A stretch of DNA of 64,000 bases, from NCBI GenBank assembly GCA_030654075.1, contig JAURYB010000020.1:1-64000 (forward strand). Reading direction: 5' to 3'. Made by a program: the position numbers and the translations under genes. The notes under the pieces are model-generated. The model worked only from the letters and a program-made list of their open reading frames with translations. It did not search any database and was not told the origin of the DNA. This DNA comes from Bacteroidales bacterium. GTDB lineage: Bacteria > Bacteroidota > Bacteroidia > Bacteroidales > UBA4417. Below, one piece after another: positions 17,604 to 27,043 of the stretch. The first letter of the stretch is position 1; every line of letters starts with the position of its first letter.

Positions 17604-18614
17604 TTATTTCTTCATCCTTTCGAGAATCCGCAATGCTTCAGTAAGACTTTCGGTCATTGGAATAAAAGAATAGTGGAATGCGGATCTGAATTTTTCAGCT
17701 GAATAATAGGATTTCGACAAGGATGCCCGTACATTTTCGCGGGTTAACAGCGGTGTTGATTTTGTAAGCCGGCCACGCATTTCATCAAGCCATGCTACAA
17801 GGTTCAAAATGCTGCCGTTCAGTGCAATTCGTGGTTGAGGCTTGCCAAGAATATTCGCAGCCTTGGTAAAAAATTCCCTGAGGGAAAGGTTTTCGGAATT
17901 GAGTACATAGCGTTCGCCGCTTATTGTACTTTCCATCAGCAGTATCATAGCATTTACAACGTCTCGGACATCCACATAGCCATTAATACCTGAAATATAG
18001 TACGGGAGGAAATTCTCAATGTTATGAAAAAGCCTGTTTGTGGCTTTGCGATGACAACCTGCGCCTATAATAACTGACGGATTTACAATAACGGCATTCA
18101 AGCCTTCTTCTATCCCACGCCACACTTCGCGTTCGCCGCCGTATTTGCTAATGGCATAGCCACTGTTTATACGCGAAGTCTTCCATTTGGCATTTTCATC
18201 AATCATTTCTCCTTTTTCAGCCTGGCCCAGTGATGCAATTGAACTTACATGGCAAAGTTTTTTTATGCCGTTTTCGATACAGGCATTTACAACGTTGGCA
18301 GTTCCTTCAATATTTACTGCAAGCATTGTTTTTAATTCCCGTGGGTTAAACGAAATCATTGCAGCACAATGATACACGTAATCAACTTCCTGCATCGCCT
18401 GTTGAAGAGAAAACGGATCCAGCACATCGCCTTCAACCCATTCTACCATGTCAATCAGGTGTTCGTTTTCAGCTGAAAAGCAATTAAAAAGCTTTCGTGT
18501 TTCGTACGGCTTTTTCCCGGGTCGCAACAAAGCCTTTACCTTATTCCCTTTACGGGCAAGTTCACATAAAAGGTAGGATCCAACCAATCCTGTTCCGCCG
18601 GTTACAAGTATCAT
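17604..18614 (-). CDS. Extended SDR, NAD-dependent epimerase/dehydratase (3beta-HSD-like)
   Basis: Cytoplasmic Rossmann-fold oxidoreductase of 336 residues. The nucleotide-binding motif GGTGLVG is at 6-12, the acid-binding segment WVEGDVLDP at 59-67, and the catalytic Y153xxxK157 in the segment GYAISKYGGE, with Ser124/Ser125 upstream. The family includes 3beta-hydroxysteroid dehydrogenase/isomerases, dihydroflavonol reductases and sugar-nucleotide epimerases; the substrate-binding C-terminal part (about 200-336) does not settle which. It is a single gene with its own terminator. The neighbours give no hint of pathway. Confidence 0.85.
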   Translation of the reverse strand: MILVTGGTGLVGSYLLCELARKGNKVKALLRPGKKPYETRKLFNCFSAENEHLIDMVEWVEGDVLDPFSLQQAMQEVDYVYHCAAMISFNPRELKTMLAVNIEGTANVVNACIENGIKKLCHVSSIASLGQAEKGEMIDENAKWKTSRINSGYAISKYGGEREVWRGIEEGLNAVIVNPSVIIGAGCHRKATNRLFHNIENFLPYYISGINGYVDVRDVVNAMILLMESTISGERYVLNSENLSLREFFTKAANILGKPQPRIALNGSILNLVAWLDEMRGRLTKSTPLLTRENVRASLSKSYYSAEKFRSAFHYSFIPMTESLTEALRILERMKK

Positions 18615-18793
18615 GCTACAAAACTATGAATTTTTTAGAAGCTTCAAACAAGTGTCGCCAGCATCTTGTTTTTCTGATCTGCAAAAGCCTTTTAGTCTGA
18701 TTGGAACATCAAACACTAAAAATTAAGGCGGATAATGTTTGAAAATTGATGGTAAAATACGGATAAAGTGTACCCTATAAATTGCACTAAATG

Positions 18794-18837
18794 GTATTAT
18801 ACAAAGTAGTATAATACAAAATTGTATGTTATCTTTG
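18794..18837 (+). promoter_or_regulatory. Palindrome plus -7 box upstream of the AAA ATPase gene
   Basis: GTATTATAC (18794-18802) and GTATAATAC (18809-18817) form a perfect 9-bp inverted repeat with a 6-base loop. The -7 element TATCTTTG is at 18830-18837, 17 bases before the ATG at 18854. The palindrome covers where the -33 contact should be, so it is a candidate operator. Confidence 0.6.
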
Positions 18838-18853
18838 TATCAAATTCAGATCT

Positions 18854-19975
18854 ATGAAAAGCCAGTTTGAGTTTGGAAAGGTAATTTCCGATGCATCTTT
18901 TGTTGACAGAGAGGATGAAAGGAGGCGATTGGCAGCCAACATTGAATCCGCAATTAATACAATACTGATTTCGCCACGAAGATGGGGGAAAACTTCACTA
19001 ATAGCGCAGGTTGCCAGGGAGAATAAAAACGAAAAAACAGTATTCTGTTTTCTGGACTTATTCAATATCCGGACAGAAGAGGAGTTTTATCAAAAACTTG
19101 CAACCCAAATCATTAAATCAACTTCCAATAAATGGGAGGAATGGGTTGAAACAGGGCGAAAATTTCTTAAAAGCCTGATTCCCCGTTTCAGTATTGGAGA
19201 TGATCCGTTACATGATTTTAGCATTTCGCTTGATATTGTTGCGTTAAAACAGTCAGCGGAGGAAATACTCAACTTGTCCGAAAAAATCGCCAAAGAAAAA
19301 GAAATCAGACTTGTTGTGTGTATCGATGAGTTTCAGAATATTTCATTTTTCGATCAGCCGTTAGCATTTCAAAAACAACTTCGGTCATACTGGCAGCATC
19401 ATCAGCAGACCTGTTACATAATCTACGGCAGCAAAAAGCATATAATGGCCGAATTGTTTCAGAGTCCTGAAATGCCATTTTACAGATTCGGCGATTTGAT
19501 GATGTTACAAAAGATTGAGAAAGAATACTGGATACCATTTATAATTGAAGGGTTTAAGAATACAGGGAAGGAAATTAAAGCAGAGGTTGCTGCTTTAATA
19601 CCTGAAATGATGGAAAATCATCCCTATTATGTTCAATTTCTATCCTATCAAAGCTGGAATCAGACAGATTCTGAATGTGATTTCCATACAATTGAACATG
19701 CTTGTGCCGAGCTGCTGAATCAACAGACTATACTTTATCAACACGAAGTTGATAATCTGACTAATTTTCAGTTAAACTATCTCAAGGCAATTGCTAATGG
19801 TGAAAAGCAGTTGAATGCAGCTGTAGTCGTTAAAAAATATAATTTGGGAACACCCGGGAATATAAAAAAGATGCAGGTAGCACTTGAGAATAAAGAAATA
19901 ATTGATGTTTCCGGTAAAACAGTTGAAATAAGTGATCCGCTGTTCAGATTGTGGATTCGGAAATATTTCTTGTAA
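18854..19975 (+). CDS. AAA+ family ATPase (orphan, archaeal-type)
   Basis: 373-residue STAND/AAA-type ATPase. Walker A is SPRRWGKTS (40-48, Lys46), the variant usual in this group; Walker B is LVVCIDEFQN (153-162, D158/E159). Sensor-like YIIYGSKKH follows, and a winged-helix-like C-terminal region (about 300-373) ends in DPLFRLWIRKYFL, the usual ending. Unlike the relatives with a PD-(D/E)XK tail (see the remnant at 13.6-14.1 kb) it lacks the nuclease domain. Function of these orphan ATPases is unproven; links to mobile elements and defence have been proposed. Low-complexity leader and palindromic promoter suggest autonomous control. Confidence 0.85.
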   Translation: MKSQFEFGKVISDASFVDREDERRRLAANIESAINTILISPRRWGKTSLIAQVARENKNEKTVFCFLDLFNIRTEEEFYQKLATQIIKSTSNKWEEWVETGRKFLKSLIPRFSIGDDPLHDFSISLDIVALKQSAEEILNLSEKIAKEKEIRLVVCIDEFQNISFFDQPLAFQKQLRSYWQHHQQTCYIIYGSKKHIMAELFQSPEMPFYRFGDLMMLQKIEKEYWIPFIIEGFKNTGKEIKAEVAALIPEMMENHPYYVQFLSYQSWNQTDSECDFHTIEHACAELLNQQTILYQHEVDNLTNFQLNYLKAIANGEKQLNAAVVVKKYNLGTPGNIKKMQVALENKEIIDVSGKTVEISDPLFRLWIRKYFL

Positions 19976-20028
19976 TAGGGGATTGATTTCTCCGCCACTT
20001 CCAGGACTCGGTCAATCAATTGTTTTGT

Positions 20029-20036
20029 TAACTTTG
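20029..20036 (+). promoter_or_regulatory. Bacteroidota -7 element upstream of tyrS
   Basis: TAACTTTG matches TAnnTTTG and lies 20 bases before the tyrS ATG. No convincing -33 box at the right distance. Confidence 0.4.
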
Positions 20037-20055
20037 CACCTCAAATACTGAATTT

Positions 20056-21333
20056 ATGAGTTTTGTTGACGAACTGCGCTGGCGCGGAATGATACACGAT
20101 GTAATGCCCGGTACCGCTGAGCAGCTTGAGAAAGAATTAACCACAGCTTATGTTGGAATTGATCCAACGGCTGATTCACTGCATATTGGCCACCTGGTTT
20201 CCATTATGATGTTGAAGCATTTGCAGTTAGCAGGGCATAAACCGCTGGCGCTGGTAGGCGGAGCCACGGGAATGATTGGCGATCCGTCAGGGAAAAGTGA
20301 GGAGCGTAACCTGTTGAGTGAAGAATTGCTGCGTCATAACCAGGAATGTATTAAAGTGCAATTATTGAAATTCCTTGATTTTGATACATCCAAACCCAAC
20401 CATGCCGAAATTGTGAACAATTACGACTGGATGAAGGAATTCACTTTCCTGGGATTTCTGCGCGAAGTAGGAAAGCATATTACTGTTAACTATATGATGT
20501 CGAAAGATTCGGTGAAAAAACGGCTCGAAACCGGTATTTCTTTTACTGAATTTACATATCAGCTGGTTCAGGGATACGATTTCCTTGAATTATACAACAC
20601 CAAAAACTGCAAGCTCCAGATGGGTGGCAGCGACCAGTGGGGAAATATTACTACAGGGACTGAATTAATTCGACGTAAAACCGGTGGCGAAGCCTTTGCG
20701 TTAACCTGTCCGTTGATCACTAAAGCCGATGGAGGAAAGTTCGGGAAAACCGAAAAAGGAAATATCTGGCTCGATCCTGAAAAAACTTCACCTTATGCAT
20801 TTTACCAGTTCTGGTTGAATTGCAGCGACGAAGACTCGAAGAAATACATCCGCATCTTTACCCTTTTCAGCCAGGAAGAGATAACCGCTCTTGAACTGGA
20901 GCATGAGCAGGCACCGCATCTCCGTGCTCTGCAAAAAGCTCTTGCCCGCGATCTCACCCTTCGCGTTCATGGCGAAGCTGAATATGAACAAGCTGTTCAG
21001 GCCTCGGAAATACTGTTCGGAAAAGGTACTACTGAAACCCTTCGTCAGCTCGACGAAAAAACATTGCTTGGTGTATTCGAAGGAGTACCTCAAAGCGAAA
21101 TCAGCCGTACAGAACTGGAAGCCGGAATTGGAATGGTTGATTTCCTGTCAGAGAAAACCGGGATTTTCCCATCCAAAGGTGAAGCCCGCCGCATGCTGAA
21201 AGATGGCGGTGTTCAGGTAAATAAGGAAAAAGCCCTCGAAGATTCAACAATTACTTCTGCTTACTTGCTCAATAACAAATATATCCTTGCACAAAAAGGG
21301 AAGAAGAATTATTTCCTGGTGAAGGTGGTGTAG
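20056..21333 (+). CDS. tyrS: Tyrosyl-tRNA synthetase
   Basis: Charges tRNA-Tyr with tyrosine. 425 residues, normal for the bacterial enzyme. Class I signatures: HIGH at 43-46 (SLHIGHLVS), the tyrosine pocket [11 protein letters not shown], and the KMSKS loop in its KFGKT form. The C-terminal S4 RNA-binding domain is present ([17 protein letters not shown]). The TyrRS-type 'KFGKS/T' motif is normal for this subgroup. Single essential gene, followed by a strong hairpin. Confidence 0.97.
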   Translation: MSFVDELRWRGMIHDVMPGTAEQLEKELTTAYVGIDPTADSLHIGHLVSIMMLKHLQLAGHKPLALVGGATGMIGDPSGKSEERNLLSEELLRHNQECIKVQLLKFLDFDTSKPNHAEIVNNYDWMKEFTFLGFLREVGKHITVNYMMSKDSVKKRLETGISFTEFTYQLVQGYDFLELYNTKNCKLQMGGSDQWGNITTGTELIRRKTGGEAFALTCPLITKADGGKFGKTEKGNIWLDPEKTSPYAFYQFWLNCSDEDSKKYIRIFTLFSQEEITALELEHEQAPHLRALQKALARDLTLRVHGEAEYEQAVQASEILFGKGTTETLRQLDEKTLLGVFEGVPQSEISRTELEAGIGMVDFLSEKTGIFPSKGEARRMLKDGGVQVNKEKALEDSTITSAYLLNNKYILAQKGKKNYFLVKVV

Positions 21334-21374
21334 AGTTTTAATTCCCAGTAAACAGAGTACAAAAAAGTTATTTT

Positions 21375-21410
21375 TCAGGGCGCAACCTCAGGTTGCGCCC
21401 TGACTTTTAT
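21375..21410 (+). terminator. Terminator hairpin after tyrS
   Basis: TCAGGGCGCAACC (21375-21387) and GGTTGCGCCCTGA (21391-21403) form a perfect 13-bp stem with loop TCA, followed by CTTTTAT. Confidence 0.85.
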
Positions 21411-21562
21411 ATAAAGCTGCAGATTGAGGAAAACTAATTGAACGCCGGCACTTCAGATTTAAATATTTCTCATATCTTAGCTGTGAAACATTGTTGAAAC
21501 TTGTTTTCTTAACATTGTGCCGCATCAGTTCTTTTGCCCCGATATATTGCCCTGATTTATTG

Positions 21563-21582
21563 CCCCGACCTTCAGGTCGGGG
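21563..21582. repeat. CCCCGACC-TTCA-GGTCGGGG hairpin
   Basis: A perfect 8-bp stem with a TTCA loop. A sister copy, CCCCGGCC-TTCA-GGCCGGGG, is at 29933-29952. Both lie shortly before a + strand gene (glpD and the OPT transporter). They belong to a dispersed family rather than being classic terminators, as no T-run follows. Confidence 0.75.
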
Positions 21583-21654
21583 GAAGAAAAAAAAGAAAAG
21601 CAAATGATTCCTGATTAAGAACTTCAGCTATTTATTGGTTAAAAATCAAATAAG

Positions 21655-23214
21655 TTGAATCGTGAAGATTTATTTCAGCAGCTACTAAAACAACCAGATG
21701 CCATCTGGGATATTATTGTTATTGGCGGAGGTGCAACAGGCCTTGGAATTGCCCTGGATGGCGCTACGCGCGGTTTTAAAACACTTTTACTGGAACAAGC
21801 TGACTTTGCCAAGGGAACTTCTTCGCGCAGCACAAAGCTGGTGCATGGAGGTGTGCGGTATTTGGCCCAGGGCGATCTTCTCCTGGTTATGGAAGCCCTG
21901 CACGAACGTGGGTTAATGATTAAAAATGCTCCTCATCTTACTTCCAACCAGGAATTTGTAGTTCCGGTTTACAGCTTGTTTGATGTGGTTAAATATACAG
22001 TTGGCCTGAAATTCTACGACTTGCTTGCCGGCCGCTTAAGCCTGGGTAAATCTCATTTTCTGAACCGGGAAAAAACTTTGGCCCGTTTGCCCCAGCTAAA
22101 ACCGGAAGGATTAAAAGGCGGTATTGTTTATCACGATGGCCAGTTCGATGATTCCCGCATGACCATGGCCCTGGCTCAAGCTTGCGTTGATTCGGGAGGA
22201 ACAGTTCTGAATTACGTCAAAGTTACAGGATTACTGAAGAATGAAAATGGTAAAATCGTTGGAGTAAAAGCAAAAGATATGGTTTCCGGTGATGAAATCA
22301 ATATCAAAACCAAACTGGTAATAAATGCAACAGGCGTTTTTGCCGATGCTGTCACCAGGCTCGACAATCCCAATGCCAAGCAAACCATGAAACCCAGCCA
22401 GGGAGTTCATATTGTTCTCGATAAATCGTTTCTTCCCGGCAACTCGGCAATTATGATTCCAAAAACCGATGACGGAAGGGTGCTTTTTGCCATTCCATGG
22501 CACAATGAAGTTGTTGTAGGTACGACAGATACACCGGTTGATACAATCAGCCTGGAGCCGGTTGCGCTCGAAAAAGAGATCAGTTTCATTCTTCACACGG
22601 CAGAACAATACCTTGTAAGAGCTCCCAAACGTGAGGATATTCTCAGTGTTTTTGCGGGTTTACGTCCGCTGGCTGCTAATCCGGATAATCCCCATTCAAC
22701 CAGGGAGGTTTCGCGCCGTCATAAAATTACACTTTCATCTTCCGGTCTTCTTACAATCGTTGGCGGAAAATGGACTACATACCGCCGTATGGCAGAAGAA
22801 ACAATCAACAAAGCAATTTCTGCCGGATTTCTAGGAAAGCGGAAATGTGTTACCTCAAATCATCCTCTTGCTAAGCCTGTAGCCGGAAATATTTCGAACC
22901 GCCTTCATATTTATGGAGACCATTCTGGCGAAATTGAAGCTATGATACTCGAAGATCCTTCGCTTGGCATACCTTTAGATTCAAGATTTCCATACACTAA
23001 GGCTGAGATCATTTGGATCTGCAGAAATGAAATGCCGTTAAACATTGAGGATGTCCTGGCAAGAAGAATCCGTGCTTTATTTCTTAATGCAAAGGCAAGT
23101 TCAGCAATGGCACCTGAAATCGCTGCATTAATGGCAAAAGAGTTGGGCTGTGATCTGCAATGGCAGGAAGACCAGGTAGAATCATACAATCAATTGGTTA
23201 AAAACTATATCTAG
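21655..23214 (+). CDS. glpD: Glycerol-3-phosphate dehydrogenase (FAD)
   Basis: Oxidises sn-glycerol-3-phosphate to dihydroxyacetone phosphate and passes electrons to quinone at the inner membrane. 519 residues, start TTG at 21655 (no nearer ATG gives the N-terminus). The FAD-binding motif [11 protein letters not shown] is at 21-31, followed by the family segment [17 protein letters not shown]. The C-terminal DAO_C-type helical domain is present (about 390-519). It begins the glpD-glpK-glpF cluster; glpK starts 32 bases after it, so the two are co-transcribed. Confidence 0.96.
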   Translation: MNREDLFQQLLKQPDAIWDIIVIGGGATGLGIALDGATRGFKTLLLEQADFAKGTSSRSTKLVHGGVRYLAQGDLLLVMEALHERGLMIKNAPHLTSNQEFVVPVYSLFDVVKYTVGLKFYDLLAGRLSLGKSHFLNREKTLARLPQLKPEGLKGGIVYHDGQFDDSRMTMALAQACVDSGGTVLNYVKVTGLLKNENGKIVGVKAKDMVSGDEINIKTKLVINATGVFADAVTRLDNPNAKQTMKPSQGVHIVLDKSFLPGNSAIMIPKTDDGRVLFAIPWHNEVVVGTTDTPVDTISLEPVALEKEISFILHTAEQYLVRAPKREDILSVFAGLRPLAANPDNPHSTREVSRRHKITLSSSGLLTIVGGKWTTYRRMAEETINKAISAGFLGKRKCVTSNHPLAKPVAGNISNRLHIYGDHSGEIEAMILEDPSLGIPLDSRFPYTKAEIIWICRNEMPLNIEDVLARRIRALFLNAKASSAMAPEIAALMAKELGCDLQWQEDQVESYNQLVKNYI

Positions 23215-23246
23215 AGCTTTTACATTCAACTAATAATCAGGACGAA

Positions 23247-24743
23247 ATGGAAGAATTTATCTTATCCTTCGACCAGGGAACAACAAGTTCCAGGGCAATT
23301 GTATTCGACAGGAATGGCTTGCCGGTGGCAGCTTCGCAAAAGGAATTTACCCAGTTTTACCCGAAACCGGGCTGGGTTGAACATGATGCCGAAGAAATAT
23401 GGTCGACCCAGGTTGGTGTCGCCCATGAGGCAATCACGAAAGCCGGGATTGAAAGCGCCAACATTGCTGCCATTGGAATCACCAATCAACGGGAGACTAC
23501 AGTAGTTTGGGACAGGAAGACCGGTAAACCCGTTTACAATGCAATTGTGTGGCAGGACCGGCGTACCGCCGACTTTTGCGACCAGTTAAAGAGTGAAGGG
23601 AAAAGCCGTTTGATCCTTGAAAAGACGGGCCTGATTATCGATGCCTATTTTTCTGCAACTAAAGTCAGATGGATTCTGGATAATGTTAAGGGCGCACGAA
23701 AAATGGCTGAAAATGGCCAGCTGGCATTCGGAACCATCGATTCGTGGCTGGTATGGAACCTTACCCGCGGAGGTTTGCATATCACTGACGTTTCGAACGC
23801 ATCCAGAACAATGCTGTTCAATATCCATTCGCTGAAATGGGATGAGGAATTGCTCGAAATCTTTAATATACCTGCAAATATGCTTCCTGAAGTTCGTTCA
23901 TCCAGCGAAGTTTACGGCAAAAGTGTAGGACAGTTTGCATCAGAAATACCAATTGCAGGAATTGCCGGTGACCAGCAGGCTGCATTGTTCGGGCAAATGT
24001 GCATCGAACCCGGAATGGTAAAAAATACTTACGGAACCGGCTGTTTTATGATGATGAATATTGGCACAAAACCGATAGAATCAAAAAACCAGCTTCTCAC
24101 AACCATTGCCTGGAAAATAGGTGACGAAACGCAGTATGCCCTCGAAGGCAGTATTTTCATTGCGGGAGCAGTAGTTCAATGGCTGCGCGATGGACTGGGT
24201 GTTATCAATAAATCAGAAGAGGTAGAGGAACTCGCTACAAGGGTTAAGGATAGTGATGGAGTATATTTCGTTCCGGCATTCGCTGGTTTGGGAGCTCCGC
24301 ACTGGAATCAACACGCGCGCGGAACCATGGTAGGAATTACACGAGGTTCAACTTCAGCTCATATTGCCCGCGCTGCCATCGAAAGCATTGCATACCAGAC
24401 TTTGGAAGTGCTGAATGCCATGCAAAACGATTCCGGGATTGATATCCTTGAACTACGAGTCGACGGAGGTGCAACTGTTAATAATCAGCTGATGCAATTC
24501 CAGTCCGATTTGCTTCAGACAAAAGTTGTACGCCCTAAAATTACTGAAACCACCGCACTCGGAGCCGCTTACCTGGCAGGACTGGCTGTGAAATACTGGA
24601 GCAGTATCGACGAGATCAAGCATCAATGGCAGATAGATCGGACCTTCTCACCACAGATAAAATCGGAAGAAACGATTTCACTTGTTAAAGGCTGGCACCG
24701 GGCCGTAAAAGCTGCCAAAGCCTGGGCTGATGATTCGGAATAA
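23247..24743 (+). CDS. glpK: Glycerol kinase
   Basis: Phosphorylates glycerol with ATP to sn-glycerol-3-phosphate, feeding GlpD. 498 residues. FGGY signatures: DQGTTSSRA near the N-terminus, [20 protein letters not shown] and WQDRRTA for glycerol contact, [11 protein letters not shown], and the ATP site GTGCFMMMN. The second signature [13 protein letters not shown] is near residue 430. It follows glpD by 32 bases and precedes glpF, giving a complete glycerol uptake and oxidation set. A 230-base repeat-bearing gap separates it from glpF. Confidence 0.97.
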   Translation: MEEFILSFDQGTTSSRAIVFDRNGLPVAASQKEFTQFYPKPGWVEHDAEEIWSTQVGVAHEAITKAGIESANIAAIGITNQRETTVVWDRKTGKPVYNAIVWQDRRTADFCDQLKSEGKSRLILEKTGLIIDAYFSATKVRWILDNVKGARKMAENGQLAFGTIDSWLVWNLTRGGLHITDVSNASRTMLFNIHSLKWDEELLEIFNIPANMLPEVRSSSEVYGKSVGQFASEIPIAGIAGDQQAALFGQMCIEPGMVKNTYGTGCFMMMNIGTKPIESKNQLLTTIAWKIGDETQYALEGSIFIAGAVVQWLRDGLGVINKSEEVEELATRVKDSDGVYFVPAFAGLGAPHWNQHARGTMVGITRGSTSAHIARAAIESIAYQTLEVLNAMQNDSGIDILELRVDGGATVNNQLMQFQSDLLQTKVVRPKITETTALGAAYLAGLAVKYWSSIDEIKHQWQIDRTFSPQIKSEETISLVKGWHRAVKAAKAWADDSE

Positions 24744-24784
24744 TTCCAGGTTCGAAATTCCTATGGCGGATTTAATATTTTTGT

Positions 24785-24940
24785 TCTTCTGGCCTGAAGA
24801 CCGGAGTCGGGAGTCCGAAGACTCAGATACGCTGAATTGAAAGTGTTTGAAAAAGTATTTAATTTTAAGGCAGGTACTGCGAAGAAATAGTTTTGTCCGA
24901 AAATGCTTCCGACTTCCGACTCCGGTCTTCCTGTCTTACT
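24785..24940. repeat. GACTTCCGACT / AGTCGGGAGTC intergenic repeat
   Basis: GAAGACCGGAGTCGGGAGTC on the left and GACTTCCGACTCCGGTCTTC on the right are near inverses of each other. The same word family recurs at 49123-49160. The region sits between glpK and glpF and could fold into a long imperfect stem. Confidence 0.75.
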
Positions 24941-24977
24941 CACATTGAAACATTTATTAACCCAATAACAAAAATAC

Positions 24978-25694
24978 ATGAACGCTTTTTTTGCTGAATT
25001 TTTCGGGACGGCTATCATAATTGTGTTTGGCGGAGGTGTTGTTGCCAATGTAATTCTAAATCAAACCAAAGGGAACAACAGTGGTTGGATTGTAATTACT
25101 TTTGGATGGGCGGTCGGAGTTTTTACGGGTGTATTTATAGCTGCGCCTTATAGTGGCGCGCACCTGAATCCTGCTGTAACCCTTGCGCTGGTGATGGTTC
25201 ATAAATTTCCACTATCAATGGTCCCGTTATACATTTGTGCTCAATTGCTAGGAGCAATGTTTGGCGCTTTTCTGGTTTGGGTATCCTATAAAAAGCATTT
25301 TGACGCTACTGAAGACGGAGATGTGAAACTGGCTGTTTTCTGTACAGCACCTAATATCAGGCATTATTGGTATAATGTTTTAACCGAAATTATTGGAACC
25401 TTTGTGCTTATTCTGGCCGTTCTCTATATGGCAGCGCCTGGTGTAGGACTTGGCGCATTAAATGCTTTGCCTGTTGCGCTGGTTGTGCTTGGACTCGGAC
25501 TTTCGTTGGGTGGTCCGACCGGCTATGCTATAAATCCGGCCCGTGACCTTGGACCACGGATTATGCACTTCCTTTTACCAATTCCGCTCAAACGGGATAG
25601 CGACTGGAGCTACGCCTGGGTTCCGATCCTTGGTCCATTTGTTGGAGCAGTAATTGCTGCAGGAGTATTTTTGTTGCTTACAGCCTGGAAGTAG
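24978..25694 (+). CDS. glpF: Glycerol facilitator (aquaglyceroporin)
   Basis: MIP-family channel for glycerol across the inner membrane. 238 residues, six membrane helices and two half-helices with the NPA signatures at 64-66 (HLNPAVT) and 186-188 (INPARDLGPR). Arg189 is the selectivity-filter Arg, and Asp190 after the second NPA is the glycerol-facilitator mark that separates it from water-only aquaporins. It closes the glpD-glpK-glpF set; no glpR-like repressor is nearby. Confidence 0.95.
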   Translation: MNAFFAEFFGTAIIIVFGGGVVANVILNQTKGNNSGWIVITFGWAVGVFTGVFIAAPYSGAHLNPAVTLALVMVHKFPLSMVPLYICAQLLGAMFGAFLVWVSYKKHFDATEDGDVKLAVFCTAPNIRHYWYNVLTEIIGTFVLILAVLYMAAPGVGLGALNALPVALVVLGLGLSLGGPTGYAINPARDLGPRIMHFLLPIPLKRDSDWSYAWVPILGPFVGAVIAAGVFLLLTAWK

Positions 25695-25757
25695 CTGAGT
25701 GCGATCTTCTTCAATAATTCATAGTGTATGAAACAATAACTTAAAACGTATAAAAAC

Positions 25758-25791
25758 ATAACATTTCTCGTTTTAAAACGAGAAATGTTAT
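25758..25791. terminator. 34-bp perfect palindrome between convergent glpF and mutY
   Basis: ATAACATTTCTCGTTTT (25758-25774) is followed at once by its exact reverse complement (25775-25791). It lies 64 bases after glpF and 32 bases before the mutY stop, the expected place for a shared, bidirectional terminator. No long T-run follows on either side, so a site for a DNA-binding protein is also possible. Confidence 0.6.
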
Positions 25792-25822
25792 AACATATTT
25801 CGTTTATACCGCTGAATTCAGG

Positions 25823-26881
25823 TTAAATTAAAGTTGCAAGGTACCTGTCAACTAACCTTGGCAGTGGCAATTCCGCAATCAGGTTTTTCCTTACAGCAGT
25901 TATATTATCATGTAGCATCGGCACTCCCTTGACTTCAATCCGGATAAACCTTGCCAGCAACCTTCGGTGTGAAAGCTGATGGATATATTCATCGGAAACA
26001 TGCCTGACTACAAATGGGAATTCGCCCAACAAACCTGATTTCACGCAGGTGTCCAGAATATCTTTCGGATCTGAAGCATCCTTGGATTCTAAACATGGGA
26101 AATCATACATATTCTTCCAGATATCGTTTCCGGTACGTTTCCGCATCAGGATAAATTCATCTTTGTCCTTTGTAAAGCTGATTACCAAATAGTTTAAATG
26201 ACGGATAGTTGGACTTTTCTTGGGCGTTTTGTTTGGAAATTTTTCAATCTGGTTTCGTTTCAGCGCTTCACAGGCAAATGACAGCGGACAAGTATTGCAA
26301 GCCGGGCTTTTTGGTGTACAAACCAAAGCGCCAAGTTCCATTACTGCCTGGTTAAATGTGCCGGGATGATTGGTATCAAGCAGGCTTTTTGCAAGGTCGG
26401 TAATGGTTTTTTTGCCTTCGTTCGAATCAACAGGAGTATCAGTGGCATATAAGCGCGAAATCACGCGGGCAACATTTCCATCGAGCACAGCGGTAGGTTC
26501 ATCAAAACAGATAGAAGCAATGGCGGCGGCGGTATAATCACCGATTCCTTTAAGTTTTTTTAAACCGGCTGACGAATCCGGGAAAATGCTATTATGTTTT
26601 TCAACTACTTCCTTTGCAGTATAGTGCATATTTCGTGCTCGTGAATAGTAGCCAAGGCCTTGCCAGAGTTTCAGCACATCCTGTTCGTCAGCAGCAGCCA
26701 GACTATGAACATCAGGAAAAGCTACGAGAAAACGATGGTAATAATCCGTTCCCTGGGCAACTCTGGTTTGCTGCAGAATAACTTCCGAAAGCCATATTTT
26801 GTATGGATCGCGGGTTTCGCGCCAGGGCAAGGGGCGCTTGTTTTGACTGTACCAATTAATAAGAGATTGTGAAAGATGCAT
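25823..26881 (-). CDS. mutY: A/G-specific adenine glycosylase
   Basis: Removes adenine mispaired with 8-oxoguanine. Read from ATG at 26881, 352 residues: MHLSQSLINWYSQNKRPLPW is the expected N-terminus. Catalytic Glu lies in SEVILQQTRV, the helix-hairpin-helix is GIGDYTAAAIASICF, and Asp in DGNVARVISRLYA. The [4Fe-4S] ligands fit C-x6-C-x2-C-x5-C (CTPKSPACNTCPLSFAC). A NUDIX-like 8-oxoG-recognition domain fills the C-terminal 120 residues. A longer frame up to 27031 adds 50 residues without homology and is rejected. In many Bacteroidota mutY sits beside ssb-gldE-gldD; here it is 15 kb away. Confidence 0.94.
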   Translation of the reverse strand: MHLSQSLINWYSQNKRPLPWRETRDPYKIWLSEVILQQTRVAQGTDYYHRFLVAFPDVHSLAAADEQDVLKLWQGLGYYSRARNMHYTAKEVVEKHNSIFPDSSAGLKKLKGIGDYTAAAIASICFDEPTAVLDGNVARVISRLYATDTPVDSNEGKKTITDLAKSLLDTNHPGTFNQAVMELGALVCTPKSPACNTCPLSFACEALKRNQIEKFPNKTPKKSPTIRHLNYLVISFTKDKDEFILMRKRTGNDIWKNMYDFPCLESKDASDPKDILDTCVKSGLLGEFPFVVRHVSDEYIHQLSHRRLLARFIRIEVKGVPMLHDNITAVRKNLIAELPLPRLVDRYLATLI

Positions 26882-27043
26882 GAGGTTGGTTAATGTGGAA
26901 AGCAGGCTTTTTAAAATCAGGTTCAAAATTAGACAGATATTCGCCTTCACATAACGATTGAAATACATATTTGATCGATTTACAGTTTTGCTTTTCAGGA
27001 AATAATTTAACTTGCGCCACCTTTCCCACAAATCCAGCCTGTT

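Noticed and set aside
17443-17673. 76-codon frame at the end of the SDR gene
   Set aside because: Overlaps the terminator hairpin and the 3' end of an identified gene on the other strand.
26882-27031. N-terminal extension of mutY
   Set aside because: No homology; the family N-terminus begins at 26881.
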